This document shows, piece by piece, positions 7,141 through 14,809 of a stretch of 23,272 nt of DNA. The translations under genes and the position numbers were made by a program. The stretch is taken from positions 1-23,272 of the forward strand of contig DATKCJ010000291.1 in NCBI GenBank assembly GCA_035513275.1. The letters are read 5' to 3'. Below the pieces are notes generated by a model that was given only the letters and a program-made list of their open reading frames with translations, was not told the DNA's origin and did no database searches. The first letter of the stretch is position 1; each line of letters starts with the position of its first letter. The DNA is from DATKCJ01 sp035513275. GTDB taxonomy: Bacteria; Verrucomicrobiota; Verrucomicrobiia; Opitutales; Opitutaceae.

Positions 7141-7164
7141 TCGCGCGGCAAGCGCGCAACCTAC
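7141..7164. repeat. Single REP-like half element ending in CTAC
   Basis: TCGCGCGGCAAGCGCGCAACCTAC closely resembles the right half of the double hairpin at 18389-18447 (TGCGCGACAAGCATGCAACCTAC), so it may be a lone half copy. It is ten bases from the threonine aldolase stop. Confidence 0.5.
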
Positions 7165-7174
7165 CCGGAATGGC

Positions 7175-8272
7175 CTAGCGCGTTAGCTCACCCGCCGCCG
7201 CGCGCACTTCCGCCAGGAATGCGTCGATCACGGCCGGAGACGTCGACCACGAGCACATGAACCGGTAGCCGTGCTCGCCGATGAAAGGGTAGAAGAACCA
7301 CCCGGTCCCCCGCAGCTTCGCGGCGACAGCGGGCGGCAGTTCCGCAAAGACGGCGTTGGCCTCGACTGGCATCAGGATCGAGATGCCCGGAATCGCGCCG
7401 AGGCCGGCGGCGAGGCGGCGCGCGCAGGTGTTCGCGTGCGCGGCATTTCGCAGCCACGCGCCCGACTCCAGGAGGCCGACCCATTGCGCGGCGACGAAGC
7501 GCATCTTCGACGCGAGCTGCCCCGCCTGCTTGCACCGGAAATCAAACTCCGCCGCGAGCTCGCGGTTGAAGAACACAACAGCCTCGCTCATGCCGATGCC
7601 GTTTTTCGTGCCGCCGAAGCTGAGCACATCGACGCCCGCCTTCCAAGTGATCTCGGCCGGATGCGCCCCGGTCGAATCGACCGAGTTCGCGAAGCGCGCG
7701 CCGTCCATGTGCACACCCATGCCGCGGGAATGGGCGAGGGCGGAGAGCGCCGCGACTTCCGCCGGCTGGTAAACAGTGCCCAACTCGGTTGCCTGCGTGA
7801 GGGAGAGTGCACGGACTTTCGGAAAGTGCAGGTCGTTGCGCTTGGCGATGGCGGCCTCAACCGCGCACGGCTGCAGCTTGGCATTCTCGCCGGCGATGGT
7901 GATCAGTTTCGATCCGCCCGTGAAAAACTCCGGCGCGCCGCACTCGTCGACAGAAGCGTGGGCGTTTTCGTGCACTAAAATCGCATTGTGGCTCCTGCAG
8001 ATCGACGAGAGCGCGAGCGCATTTGCCGCCGTGCCGCTGTAGACGAGGTAGACGTCGCAGTCCGTGTCGAAGACCCCGCGGATGAGTTCCGCGGCGCGCC
8101 CGGTCCACGGGTCGTTTCCGTAGGAAGGATGGGAGGAGCGGTTCGCGCGCTCGAGTTCGGCCCAAGCCTCAGGGCAGATCGCGGCGGTGTTGTCGCTTGA
8201 AAACTCGTAGCGACCTCCGGGAATCGCATCGGGTCGGACTCCAGAGGCTGTTTGTGCGTCCTTCGATAGCAT
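7175..8272 (-). CDS. Low-specificity threonine aldolase (PLP enzyme)
   Basis: A 365-residue fold-type I PLP enzyme of the threonine aldolase / beta-eliminating lyase family, cleaving L-threonine or L-allo-threonine to glycine and acetaldehyde. Key features are FSSDNTAAICPEAW at the N-terminus, YSGTAANALAL (phosphate binding), His105 in HENAHASVDE, Asp190 in HMDGARFAN (pyridine nitrogen) and Lys223 in SFGGTKNGIG, the Schiff-base lysine. Length is normal for the family. It is a single gene, divergent from aroK with 140 bp between the start codons. The sequence does not settle the stereospecificity. Confidence 0.93.
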   Translation of the reverse strand: MLSKDAQTASGVRPDAIPGGRYEFSSDNTAAICPEAWAELERANRSSHPSYGNDPWTGRAAELIRGVFDTDCDVYLVYSGTAANALALSSICRSHNAILVHENAHASVDECGAPEFFTGGSKLITIAGENAKLQPCAVEAAIAKRNDLHFPKVRALSLTQATELGTVYQPAEVAALSALAHSRGMGVHMDGARFANSVDSTGAHPAEITWKAGVDVLSFGGTKNGIGMSEAVVFFNRELAAEFDFRCKQAGQLASKMRFVAAQWVGLLESGAWLRNAAHANTCARRLAAGLGAIPGISILMPVEANAVFAELPPAVAAKLRGTGWFFYPFIGEHGYRFMCSWSTSPAVIDAFLAEVRAAAGELTR

Positions 8273-8412
8273 GCGTTGTCGAGGATTCAGCCCGCGGCGC
8301 GGCGGGGCAAAGCATTTTCCGCCCCGGGGCGCGAAGCCGTTTTGGCAGGCTCAAGGCCCCGAGCCAGTCGAGGGGCTTGCCGGTCGGGCACGCATCGGGT
8401 TTTGTGCCAACG
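8273..8412. promoter_or_regulatory. Divergent region with degenerate repeat
   Basis: 140 bp between the threonine aldolase and aroK starts, so both promoters should lie here. It contains GGCAGGCTCAAGGCCCCGAGCC..GTCGAGGGGCTTGCC (about 8345-8382), an imperfect palindrome resembling dispersed intergenic repeats of the CTTCGA..CTCAG type. No clear -35/-10 was identified. Confidence 0.35.
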
Positions 8413-8958
8413 ATGGCCTCGAAGGACGTCAACCTCTACATCGTCGGGTTCATGGGCACGGGAAAGTCCACGATCGGCCGCGCCGTCGCGCAGCGCCTGC
8501 GCATGGACTTCCTGGACAGTGACCACGAGATCGAGCGGATCACGGGCCGCAGGATCACCGAGATTTTCGAATCCGGCGGAGAGCCGGACTTTCGCCGGAT
8601 GGAGCGCGAGTTCATCGAGAAGGGTCACCCGGCGCGCGGCTTCGTGATCGCGTGTGGAGGCGGTCTCATCATCCCAGACGGCATGCTTGAGGCGGTGAGT
8701 TCGCGGGGCGTTGTGATCTGCCTGCATGCCTCGATTGCCACGATCGTCGACCGCGTCTCGCGAAACAAGAACCGGCCGCTCCTGGCGGTCGACGATGCTG
8801 TGACGGAGGCGACCGACCTCTACATGAGACGCGAACCAGTCTATCGCCGCGCCGGCACGACGGTGCTCACGGAAGGCCGCTCGATCTTTGAGACGATGCA
8901 TCACGTGGAGCGCGTCTACCAGCGCGAGGCGCGCGAGTGGGCGCGAGCGCACCCGTGA
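8413..8958 (+). CDS. aroK: Shikimate kinase
   Basis: 181 residues, normal for AroK/AroL, which phosphorylates shikimate at the 3-position in the chorismate pathway. The Walker A loop is GFMGTGKSTIG (12-22). DSD at 35-37 binds magnesium and shikimate, FRRMEREF follows at 60-67, the CGGG loop is at 81-84, and RNKNRPLL is the lid/substrate region. I placed the start at the ATG at 8413 because NLYIVGFMGTGKS begins six residues later, as is usual; the frame is open further upstream without kinase-like sequence. The stop overlaps the start of queG (GTGA at 8955), so the two genes are probably cotranscribed and translationally coupled, although their functions are not linked. Confidence 0.94.
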   Translation: MASKDVNLYIVGFMGTGKSTIGRAVAQRLRMDFLDSDHEIERITGRRITEIFESGGEPDFRRMEREFIEKGHPARGFVIACGGGLIIPDGMLEAVSSRGVVICLHASIATIVDRVSRNKNRPLLAVDDAVTEATDLYMRREPVYRRAGTTVLTEGRSIFETMHHVERVYQREAREWARAHP

Positions 8959-10175
8959 ACGTGAGTGCGCCAGCCGCCGGTGCGCGCGAGGATCTTCGCG
9001 CCGCGCTCCGCGATGCCGGCTTCGACGTGGTGCGCTTCGCCCGCGCGGAGCCGGAGCCGGGCGAAACACTCGCACGCTGGATTGCCGCGGGTCACCACGC
9101 CGACATGGACTGGATGGCTTCGACGTCGGCGAAGCGGGCTGATCCCGCGCTCGTTCTCGAGCGGGCGCGCACGTTCATTGTGCTCGGCGTGAGTTACTGG
9201 CCGGAGGACTCGGCCGCCGCGCGGCAGACGGCTTGGGCGCGCTACGCGCTGCATGCGGATTACCACGACACGATCAAGGCTGGCCTGGTGCGCGCCGGGA
9301 AGATTCTTGAGGCGCGATTCGGCCTGAACGGCACGGACTATCGCTACTACGTCGACACGGGTCCGGTCGCCGAGCGCGGCTGGGCGGCGCGCTCCGGGGT
9401 CGGCTTTCTCGGCAAGAATGGCATGCTCATCTCGCGCGAACACGGCAACTGGCTCTTCCTCTCGGTCATCCTTGCGCGGATCGAAATCGAGCCCGACGCG
9501 AGTCTCGCCGAGGCGTTTCCCGGCGCGGCAGAGCGCGCTGGTGCCAACGGTCTTCTATGCGGATCGTGCACCCGGTGCATGGAGGCGTGCCCGACGGCTG
9601 CGTTTCCCGAGCCCGGCATCGTCGATGCCCGCCGCTGCATCAGCTACCACACGATCGAGAATCGAGGGATCATCCCGCCGGAAATTCGCGCGGGCATCGG
9701 CACGCGCGTGTTCGGCTGCGACATCTGCCTCGATGCCTGCCCGTGGAACCGGTTTGCGCGCGCGGGCCGGTCGTTGCTTCTCGAGCGGCGGCCGGAGATC
9801 GCGAGGCTGACACTCGTCGAGCTGCTGTCGCTGACACCGGAGCGTTTTCGGGAAGTGTTTCGCGGCACCGCGGTGAAGCGGCTGAAGTTGCCAAACCTGC
9901 TTCGCAACGCGGCGATCGTCGCGGGCAACGTCTGGGCGCTCGATCCGGCTTCGCGCGCCGAGGCCTCGGAGGGATTCGCCGACCACGGCGATCGCGACTC
10001 GGGGGTCCGCGCCCTCGCGCGGCTCGCGACGCACGAGTCGCCGGTCGTGCGCGCGCACGCAGTATGGGCGCTGCGGCGGATTCTCGGCCAAGAGGCGGAC
10101 GACGTGCTCGCCGTGGCGCGTGCGTTGGAGACGGACCCGGTTGTGCTGGCCGAATACGGCGTGGGGGGAGGATGA
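8955..10175 (+). CDS. queG: Epoxyqueuosine reductase
   Basis: About 406 residues. It carries out the last step of queuosine synthesis, reducing epoxyqueuosine in tRNA anticodons with cobalamin and two [4Fe-4S] clusters. Visible features are YYVDTGPVAERGWAARSGVGFLGKNG (active-site Asp near 134), CGSCTRCMEACPTAA (Cys202, 205, 208, 212), RRCISYHTIENRG (Cys228) and FGCDICLDACPWNR (Cys255, 258, 262). The C-terminus, about 335-400, has HEAT-like repeats (ESPVVRAHAVWALRRIL), as known for QueG tRNA binding. I prefer the GTG at 8955, which gives a 4-base GTGA overlap with aroK; another GTG at 8937 would add six residues. No other queuosine gene is in the window. Confidence 0.94.
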   Translation: MNVSAPAAGAREDLRAALRDAGFDVVRFARAEPEPGETLARWIAAGHHADMDWMASTSAKRADPALVLERARTFIVLGVSYWPEDSAAARQTAWARYALHADYHDTIKAGLVRAGKILEARFGLNGTDYRYYVDTGPVAERGWAARSGVGFLGKNGMLISREHGNWLFLSVILARIEIEPDASLAEAFPGAAERAGANGLLCGSCTRCMEACPTAAFPEPGIVDARRCISYHTIENRGIIPPEIRAGIGTRVFGCDICLDACPWNRFARAGRSLLLERRPEIARLTLVELLSLTPERFREVFRGTAVKRLKLPNLLRNAAIVAGNVWALDPASRAEASEGFADHGDRDSGVRALARLATHESPVVRAHAVWALRRILGQEADDVLAVARALETDPVVLAEYGVGGG

Positions 10176-10202
10176 TGGCGTCATCGCACCTCGGTCCGTT
10201 CG

Positions 10203-10282
10203 GAGTCGCGGCATAGAGCCGCTCCTACATCCAGAGAAACTGACGATTCCGGAGCTGTAGGAGCGGCTTTACGCCGCGACTC
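10203..10282. repeat. REPIN-like inverted pair, family D
   Basis: Arms 10203-10229 and 10256-10282 match as reverse complements at about 25 of 27 positions: GAGTCGCGGCATAGAGCCGCTCCTACA and its partner. Each arm is GTAG-GA plus a GCGGC...GCCGC hairpin. Here the GTAG ends face inward, opposite to families A, B and C. It lies between convergent genes (queG and the thioesterase) and may terminate both. Confidence 0.83.
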
Positions 10283-10297
10283 AGATACTCACCACAC

Positions 10298-10702
10298 TCA
10301 GCGACCGAACCGCGGCCGCATCATCTCGACGAGCGCTGCGGGTGGCCGCATGGGCTCGTTCGAGTGGTTGAGGAACGCATGCACGGTGTGCCCGGTGGCG
10401 ATGAGCACGCCTTCGTGGAAGAGCTCGTAGTCGAGGCGCAAGCGCACTGTGGGCCGCTCGTGCATGGTCGTGACGATCTCGATCCGCTGGTCGTAGAGTG
10501 CCGGGCGCTTGTAGTTCATCTGCACTTCGAGCACGGGCAGCCGGTAGCCGAGTCGCTCAAGTTCCTTGTAGGACATGCCGACCTCGCGGAGCAACTCTGT
10601 GCGGCCGATCTCGAGCCATGGCAGATAGCTGCCGTGGTAAACGATTCCCATCATGTCCGTCTCGGCGTAGCGGACGACCACCTCGGAGCGCGACTGGATC
10701 AT
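10298..10702 (-). CDS. Hotdog acyl-CoA/acyl-ACP thioesterase (YbgC/FadM type)
   Basis: 134 residues, a single hotdog domain of the 4-hydroxybenzoyl-CoA thioesterase family. The signature RYAETDMMGIVYHGSYLPWLEIGR (11-34) holds Asp16, aligned with the catalytic Asp of 4HBT, and the His-containing loop IVYHGSYL. It hydrolyses thioesters of CoA or ACP; the chain preference cannot be read. I chose the ATG at 10702 over an in-frame TTG at 10708. It is 13 bp downstream of the GT4 gene and likely in one transcript with it. Its position beside an ACP, a condensing enzyme and glycosyltransferases suggests it releases or edits acyl chains for that pathway, but a housekeeping role is equally possible. 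Confidence 0.9.
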   Translation of the reverse strand: MIQSRSEVVVRYAETDMMGIVYHGSYLPWLEIGRTELLREVGMSYKELERLGYRLPVLEVQMNYKRPALYDQRIEIVTTMHERPTVRLRLDYELFHEGVLIATGHTVHAFLNHSNEPMRPPAALVEMMRPRFGR

Positions 10703-10715
10703 GCCCAACGCGCTA

Positions 10716-11876
10716 TCAGGCCGCTGCCATCGCGGCGAGACTCGCTTGCGGGGCGAAGAGGGACTCGGCGGATTTCATCCAGCAACTGCGGCGCGCCCAC
10801 TCGCTTCCGTTCTCGCCGAAAGTGCGGCGGAGCGACGGGTTGGTGATCAGGCGCTTCAACGCGAGCGTGAGCGAGGGGATGTTCATCGGAGGCACGAGGA
10901 TTCCAGTGTGGTTGTCGACTACCGCCTCGGGCACGCCTCCCACGCGGTGCGCGACCACCGGCAATCCGTGTGCCGCCGCCTCGAGGTAAACGAGTCCGAA
11001 GCCCTCCACGCTCATGCCGTGGTCCACGCTCGTCATCGCAAAGATGTCGGCCTGGTCGTAGATGCGGCCGAGCTCGCGATTCGTCACGTCGCCGAAGAAA
11101 CGCACGGTCAGACCGGAGTTCGCCGCCGTGGCGCGGAGGCGGCTTTCGTAGCCGTTGCCTTTCCCGACGCCGACGATCCAATATTCGGTGCGATCGCGCA
11201 CATGCGACGGAAGCGCCTTGAGCGCATCGATCACGATGTCCTGCCCCTTGCGCGGGTGGATCCGGCCAACCGTGAGCACGATGCACTTGTCGCCGCGACC
11301 ACCACGATCCCCGATTGAGGAAATTTCAAGGTCCGTGCGAAGCGCCCCCGGCGTGAGCACTGCCTTTCCGCGGGCTTCAGGAAAGTGTTCGAGTAGCAAC
11401 CGCTGGGTGTAGTTTGTGAGGGTGCTCACCAAATCCGCAGATTGGATCAGCTTCCGGGTGAGTGGACGTGCCGTGGGCGAGGCCGCGAACTTCAGAATCT
11501 CGGAGCCGTGGAACGTGAGCAGCAGCCGCTTCGGGCGGAACGCGCGCGCCCACTGGAGCATCATCATGGTGAGCATCGGGCCCGGCTCCGGGATATAGAC
11601 CGTTGCCTTTCGGAGGTCGCGACGGTGGCGGATCATGTGCCTTGCCAATTTGAGCTGGCAGGCAAGATCGTGCGTGCCTTTCAGGGGAAGGCGCTTCACA
11701 GGAAACGACCATTGCCGCTCGGCGTCGGACCGGTTCGCCTGCGCCCACACTTCGATGTCGAAGCCGAGCGCGGTTGTCGCCCGGGCCATCTCCTCGGTGA
11801 ACGTCGCTATTCCGCCCCGGTGCGGAAAGAACTCATGCGTTACGAAATAGACTGGATTGTGCGCTTTAGTGGTCAC
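10716..11876 (-). CDS. GT4-family glycosyltransferase (PimB-like)
   Basis: 386 residues with the GT-B layout of GT4 retaining enzymes. The N-terminal domain begins PVYFVTHEFFPHRGGIATFTEEMA, the usual acceptor-side glycine loop. The C-terminal domain has VLTVGRIHPRKGQDIVIDAL, WIVGVGKG and EGFGLVYLEAAAHGLPVVAHRVGGVPEAV, with the E-x7-E motif (EGFGLVYLE) that binds the sugar nucleotide. This pattern is close to phosphatidylinositol mannosyltransferases and related lipid or polysaccharide enzymes; donor and acceptor are unknown. There are no membrane spans; peripheral membrane association is likely. It is the first gene of a two-gene minus-strand unit, divergent from the ACP-dehydratase operon across 224 bp. 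Confidence 0.9.
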   Translation of the reverse strand: MTTKAHNPVYFVTHEFFPHRGGIATFTEEMARATTALGFDIEVWAQANRSDAERQWSFPVKRLPLKGTHDLACQLKLARHMIRHRRDLRKATVYIPEPGPMLTMMMLQWARAFRPKRLLLTFHGSEILKFAASPTARPLTRKLIQSADLVSTLTNYTQRLLLEHFPEARGKAVLTPGALRTDLEISSIGDRGGRGDKCIVLTVGRIHPRKGQDIVIDALKALPSHVRDRTEYWIVGVGKGNGYESRLRATAANSGLTVRFFGDVTNRELGRIYDQADIFAMTSVDHGMSVEGFGLVYLEAAAHGLPVVAHRVGGVPEAVVDNHTGILVPPMNIPSLTLALKRLITNPSLRRTFGENGSEWARRSCWMKSAESLFAPQASLAAMAAA

Positions 11877-12100
11877 TTAGGGAGCTACAAGCGAGCGTGG
11901 GGGGCGCCGACCCGCGAACGAAAAATGTCTGCTTGTTGAACTACGGACCCTCCCTGCGCACCGCAAGGACTATGTTCGACTCGCTCTGTGGCACCCTTGG
12001 CCGCTCCTGAACCGGGCTAAGTAGCACCATTGGAGTTCGATGGAGCTTTGACGCGATTTGGTGGTTTACAAATCGCCCCAAGGCTTCAAAAAACGACGCG
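11877..12100. promoter_or_regulatory. Divergent control region of the lipid/glycan block
   Basis: 224 bp between the starts of the GT4 gene (minus) and the ACP-dehydratase gene (plus). It must hold the promoters for both. TTGACG at 12048 is a fair -35, but the nearest -10-like word TACAAA at 12067 gives only 13 bp spacing, so no promoter is called. No gene is visible. Confidence 0.35.
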
Positions 12101-13036
12101 ATGTCCGATGGAGTCCTGCAAACGGTGAATACCGCAGAAGACTTGTCGCCGGAGGAGGAGGTCCTTCTTCGCGACTCTCTGAAGCGCTGCTCGCCCGCAA
12201 CGATCGACGCTGCTATCGCATTTCGACGCACCGGGGAGCCGAACCTGATACCGGCGGTCGTGCTTGGAATCGTCGAGCGCTTCGTCGAGCCCGAGCAACG
12301 CGCCCGCCTCAAGAACCCCGATCCGAACCTCCGGGTGATCGAGGATCTCGGGGTCGACTCGCTGACGATGATGGAGGTCGTGCTGCTCGTGGAGGAGTGC
12401 CTCAAGATCACGATCAAGAACGACGAGCTCCGTAATCTCCGGACGATCGGCGACATCCAGACTTTCATCGACTGCAAGGTGACTGGAAAGCCGATCCCCA
12501 CGCCGACGCGCTTCCTGCCAATCGAGCGGATTGCCGAGGTAATGCCTGTGCAGCCGCCGTTCTTGTTTCTGCAGGAAGCCTCGGTGAACTCCGCACTGGC
12601 GACCGGCCGCTACAAGGTCAGCGGCTCGGAGTTCTTCCTCGAAGGCCACTTCAAGGACAACCCCGTGCTGCCCGCCTCGATCATGCTCGAGGCGCTTGGC
12701 CAGCTCGCGGTGCTCTATTTGCTGGAGTCGGGCACGCCCGAACTCACGAGGCCCGTCGACTCCAAGCAGGTCTATTTCACAGGTGCAGACGGGATTCGAT
12801 GCCACCGAATCGTCAGGCCGGGCGATGTGCTCGCGCTGACGATCCGCCCAAAGCGCATGAAGATGCCGCTGGCGGTGTTCGAGGGCACGATCAAGGTCGG
12901 CACGGAAAAGACCGCGTTTGCCGAGGAGATTACCCTGACGTTCGGATACGTCCCGGAGATTCCCATCGATCTGGCGCCGGCGACCCCGGTTGACCACGCT
13001 CCCGGCACGAACGGCACCAAGACTCCCGTCGCGTAG
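12101..13036 (+). CDS. Acyl carrier protein fused to FabZ-like dehydratase
   Basis: A 311-residue fusion. Residues about 50-127 are an acyl carrier domain; Ser87 in EDLGVDSLTMMEVVLLVEE is the expected phosphopantetheine site. Residues about 137-285 are a hotdog domain of the FabA/FabZ type: FEGH-like FFLEGHFKDNPVLPASIMLEALGQ places His183 and Glu197 fourteen residues apart, the same spacing as the FabZ catalytic dyad. The early LPHRxPF motif is altered to MPVQPPF (148-154). It likely dehydrates 3-hydroxyacyl chains held on its own or another carrier. The tail is Pro/Thr-rich and probably disordered. Residues 1-50 are unassigned. No strong Shine-Dalgarno is seen. It leads an operon with a ketoacyl synthase and glycosyltransferases, so the acyl group is probably for a specialised lipid rather than general fatty acids. 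Confidence 0.88.
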   Translation: MSDGVLQTVNTAEDLSPEEEVLLRDSLKRCSPATIDAAIAFRRTGEPNLIPAVVLGIVERFVEPEQRARLKNPDPNLRVIEDLGVDSLTMMEVVLLVEECLKITIKNDELRNLRTIGDIQTFIDCKVTGKPIPTPTRFLPIERIAEVMPVQPPFLFLQEASVNSALATGRYKVSGSEFFLEGHFKDNPVLPASIMLEALGQLAVLYLLESGTPELTRPVDSKQVYFTGADGIRCHRIVRPGDVLALTIRPKRMKMPLAVFEGTIKVGTEKTAFAEEITLTFGYVPEIPIDLAPATPVDHAPGTNGTKTPVA

Positions 13037-13165
13037 CCCCGCGATCCCGGCGACGCCGCGACGCGGCACCTGAAAAGCGTTTGCCACGCGGTCGCGGCGG
13101 CATTTGCTTGAAACCTCGCGAGGACTGCGTCGCACGACCGACCGTGAGCGCTGTTACTCGAAAGA

Positions 13166-14428
13166 ATGCGCAAGGTATACATCACCGGACTGGGACTGGT
13201 CACAAGCATCGGCAACAACGTGCGCGATGTGGAGGCGAGCCTCCGAGGTCTAAAGCACGGCTTCGAGCTGTATCCGCCATTCGACCGGCCGGAGATCCCC
13301 GTGAAAGTCGTCGGCACGGTCAAGGGCTTCGACACGACCTCGACCGACTTCGAGGACTGGACGTATCCCGAGGGCTATTCAATCCGCCGAGAGTTGCTCA
13401 GGAGCATGGCGCCGAACGGACTCTACGCGCATTGCGCGATGCTCCAGGCGATCGCGGATGCGGGGCTTGGGGAAGGGGACGTCCGCAATCCGCAGACCGG
13501 CATTTACTGCGCCTCGGGAGGTTCGCCGTTCTTGCTTGGTCATCTATTGAAGCGCATGCGCGAGCAGGGAGTTATGCGCTGCCCGCCGACCGGCATCGTA
13601 GCCTCGATCGCAGGCACGTTGAACTTCAACCTCGTCGCGGCCTTCAAAATCGAGGGCGTGTCGTGCGGCTTCTCGTCGGCCTGTGCCTCCACCGGGCATG
13701 CGATCGGATTTGCCTATGAGGACATCGTCCACGGCCGGCAGGACCGCGTGTTCATCGCCGGCGCGGAGGATGGCAACTACGAGGCGATCCTCCCGTTTGC
13801 CGGCATGCGCGCGCTCTCGCTCCAGACCGACCTTTCGCTGGCCTCGCGGCCGTTCGACGCGGCGCGCGACGGCTTCGTCGGCACGGGCGGCGGCGCGGTG
13901 CTTGTGCTCGAGAGCGAGGAGGAAGTCGCGCGGCGTGGTGTGAAGCCCTACGCCGAACTCGCCGGGTGGGGACAGGCATCCGACGGGCACAACGTCGCGA
14001 TGTCGCACCCCGAGGGCGCTGGACTAGCGAGGGCCATGCGCCTTGCGCTCGAGGCGACAGCCGTCACGACGGCCGATGTCGACTACATCAACGCTCACGC
14101 CACCTCGACGCCGATTGGCGACATCTCCGAGGCGCGGGCGATTCGCGCCGTCTTCGGGGAAGACACAGGCAAGGTGGCCGTGAGCAGCACCAAGGCACTC
14201 ACCGGACACGGGCTCTCGCTCGCGACAGCGATGGAGACTGCGTTCTGCGCGATCGCCATGCGCGCAAGCTTCATCCCGGGCGCAGCGCATTTGCAGAATG
14301 TCGATCCCGAGTGCGCGGACCTGAATCTTCCCCGCCAGACGGTGGAATGTGCGCCGCGCGTGGTGCTCAACAACACCAGCGGGTTTGGCGGCGCGAACGT
14401 CACGCTCGTGCTGAAGTCAGCCGGTTAA
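13166..14428 (+). CDS. Beta-ketoacyl-ACP synthase (KAS I/II type)
   Basis: 420 residues, full length for a KAS I/II condensing enzyme, which extends an acyl chain by decarboxylative condensation with malonyl-ACP. The Cys-His-His triad is present: Cys173 in SSACASTGHAIG, His311 in NAHATSTPIGD and His348 in STKALTGHGLS, with Lys343. The gatekeeper region FVGTGGGAVLVLES and the C-terminal NNTSGFGGANVTLV are typical. GAAKALTGH-like sequence is changed to TKALTGHGLSLATAME, slightly off from FabF. It is 129 bp after the ACP-dehydratase gene and upstream of the small gene at 14440. This suggests a secondary chain-building system; no malonyl transferase or ketoreductase lies in the window. Confidence 0.92.
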   Translation: MRKVYITGLGLVTSIGNNVRDVEASLRGLKHGFELYPPFDRPEIPVKVVGTVKGFDTTSTDFEDWTYPEGYSIRRELLRSMAPNGLYAHCAMLQAIADAGLGEGDVRNPQTGIYCASGGSPFLLGHLLKRMREQGVMRCPPTGIVASIAGTLNFNLVAAFKIEGVSCGFSSACASTGHAIGFAYEDIVHGRQDRVFIAGAEDGNYEAILPFAGMRALSLQTDLSLASRPFDAARDGFVGTGGGAVLVLESEEEVARRGVKPYAELAGWGQASDGHNVAMSHPEGAGLARAMRLALEATAVTTADVDYINAHATSTPIGDISEARAIRAVFGEDTGKVAVSSTKALTGHGLSLATAMETAFCAIAMRASFIPGAAHLQNVDPECADLNLPRQTVECAPRVVLNNTSGFGGANVTLVLKSAG

Positions 14429-14439
14429 GAAGCGCAGCA

Positions 14440-14808
14440 ATGGCCGTCCCACTTTCCAAGCGATACGGCACTGCGCACGTCACCGGGAATTTGATGTTGG
14501 AAACCGCCGGAACGGGACTCACCGTGATCGACTTCCGGGCCGCCGACTTTCAAACCGGATTCAACGACTCAATGCAGCGAAACGACGAACCCCGCACTGG
14601 GGCCGCATGGGCGCGAATTCAACAGATGCACGGGGCGACGATGCCTGCGCATGCTGCGGATGATCTCGTGCGTGCGCTTCGCCGCGGGTGTTTCGCGGCG
14701 GTGCGATCAGGCGGGACGTTTCACGCGCGGATCGCACCGTCGCACGAGCGCTTTGCGCCGCGATCGTGGCACCTCACAATGACTCGCAGTTGTTACCGGG
14801 TTCACTGA
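14440..14808 (+). CDS. Hypothetical protein, 122 residues, in the lipid/glycan operon
   Basis: Fills the 380-bp space between the ketoacyl synthase and the GT28 gene in the same direction. It starts with ATG 12 bp after the upstream stop, with AAGAAG before it, and its TGA ends one base before the GTG of the next gene. This tight fit supports a real gene. I do not recognise it. It has no signal peptide or membrane span; it is mixed alpha/beta by look (MAVPLSKRYGTAHVTGN, VIDFRAADF, ADDLVRALRRGCFAAV) with many Arg and His near the end. Its frame continues upstream as an overlapping open frame inside the ketoacyl synthase gene, but that part is a shadow. It may be a small accessory or acyl-handling protein. 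Confidence 0.62.
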   Translation: MAVPLSKRYGTAHVTGNLMLETAGTGLTVIDFRAADFQTGFNDSMQRNDEPRTGAAWARIQQMHGATMPAHAADDLVRALRRGCFAAVRSGGTFHARIAPSHERFAPRSWHLTMTRSCYRVH

Positions 14809-14809
14809 C

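Noticed and set aside
1410..7164. CRISPR array, considered because of the repeated words and palindromes.
   Set aside because: No regularly spaced direct repeats with unique spacers of constant length were seen; the repeats are isolated inverted elements.
12048..12073. TTGACG ... TACAAA as a sigma-70 promoter for the ACP-dehydratase operon.
   Set aside because: Spacing of about 13 bases is too short for a normal promoter.
12101..13036. Idea that the dehydratase half is inactive because its LPHRxPF histidine is missing.
   Set aside because: In FabZ the catalytic His lies in the GHF motif, and His183 and Glu197 are both present at the right spacing.
12086..13135. 349-codon minus-strand open frame over the ACP-dehydratase gene.
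   Set aside because: The plus strand has ACP and FabZ motifs; the antisense translation has none.
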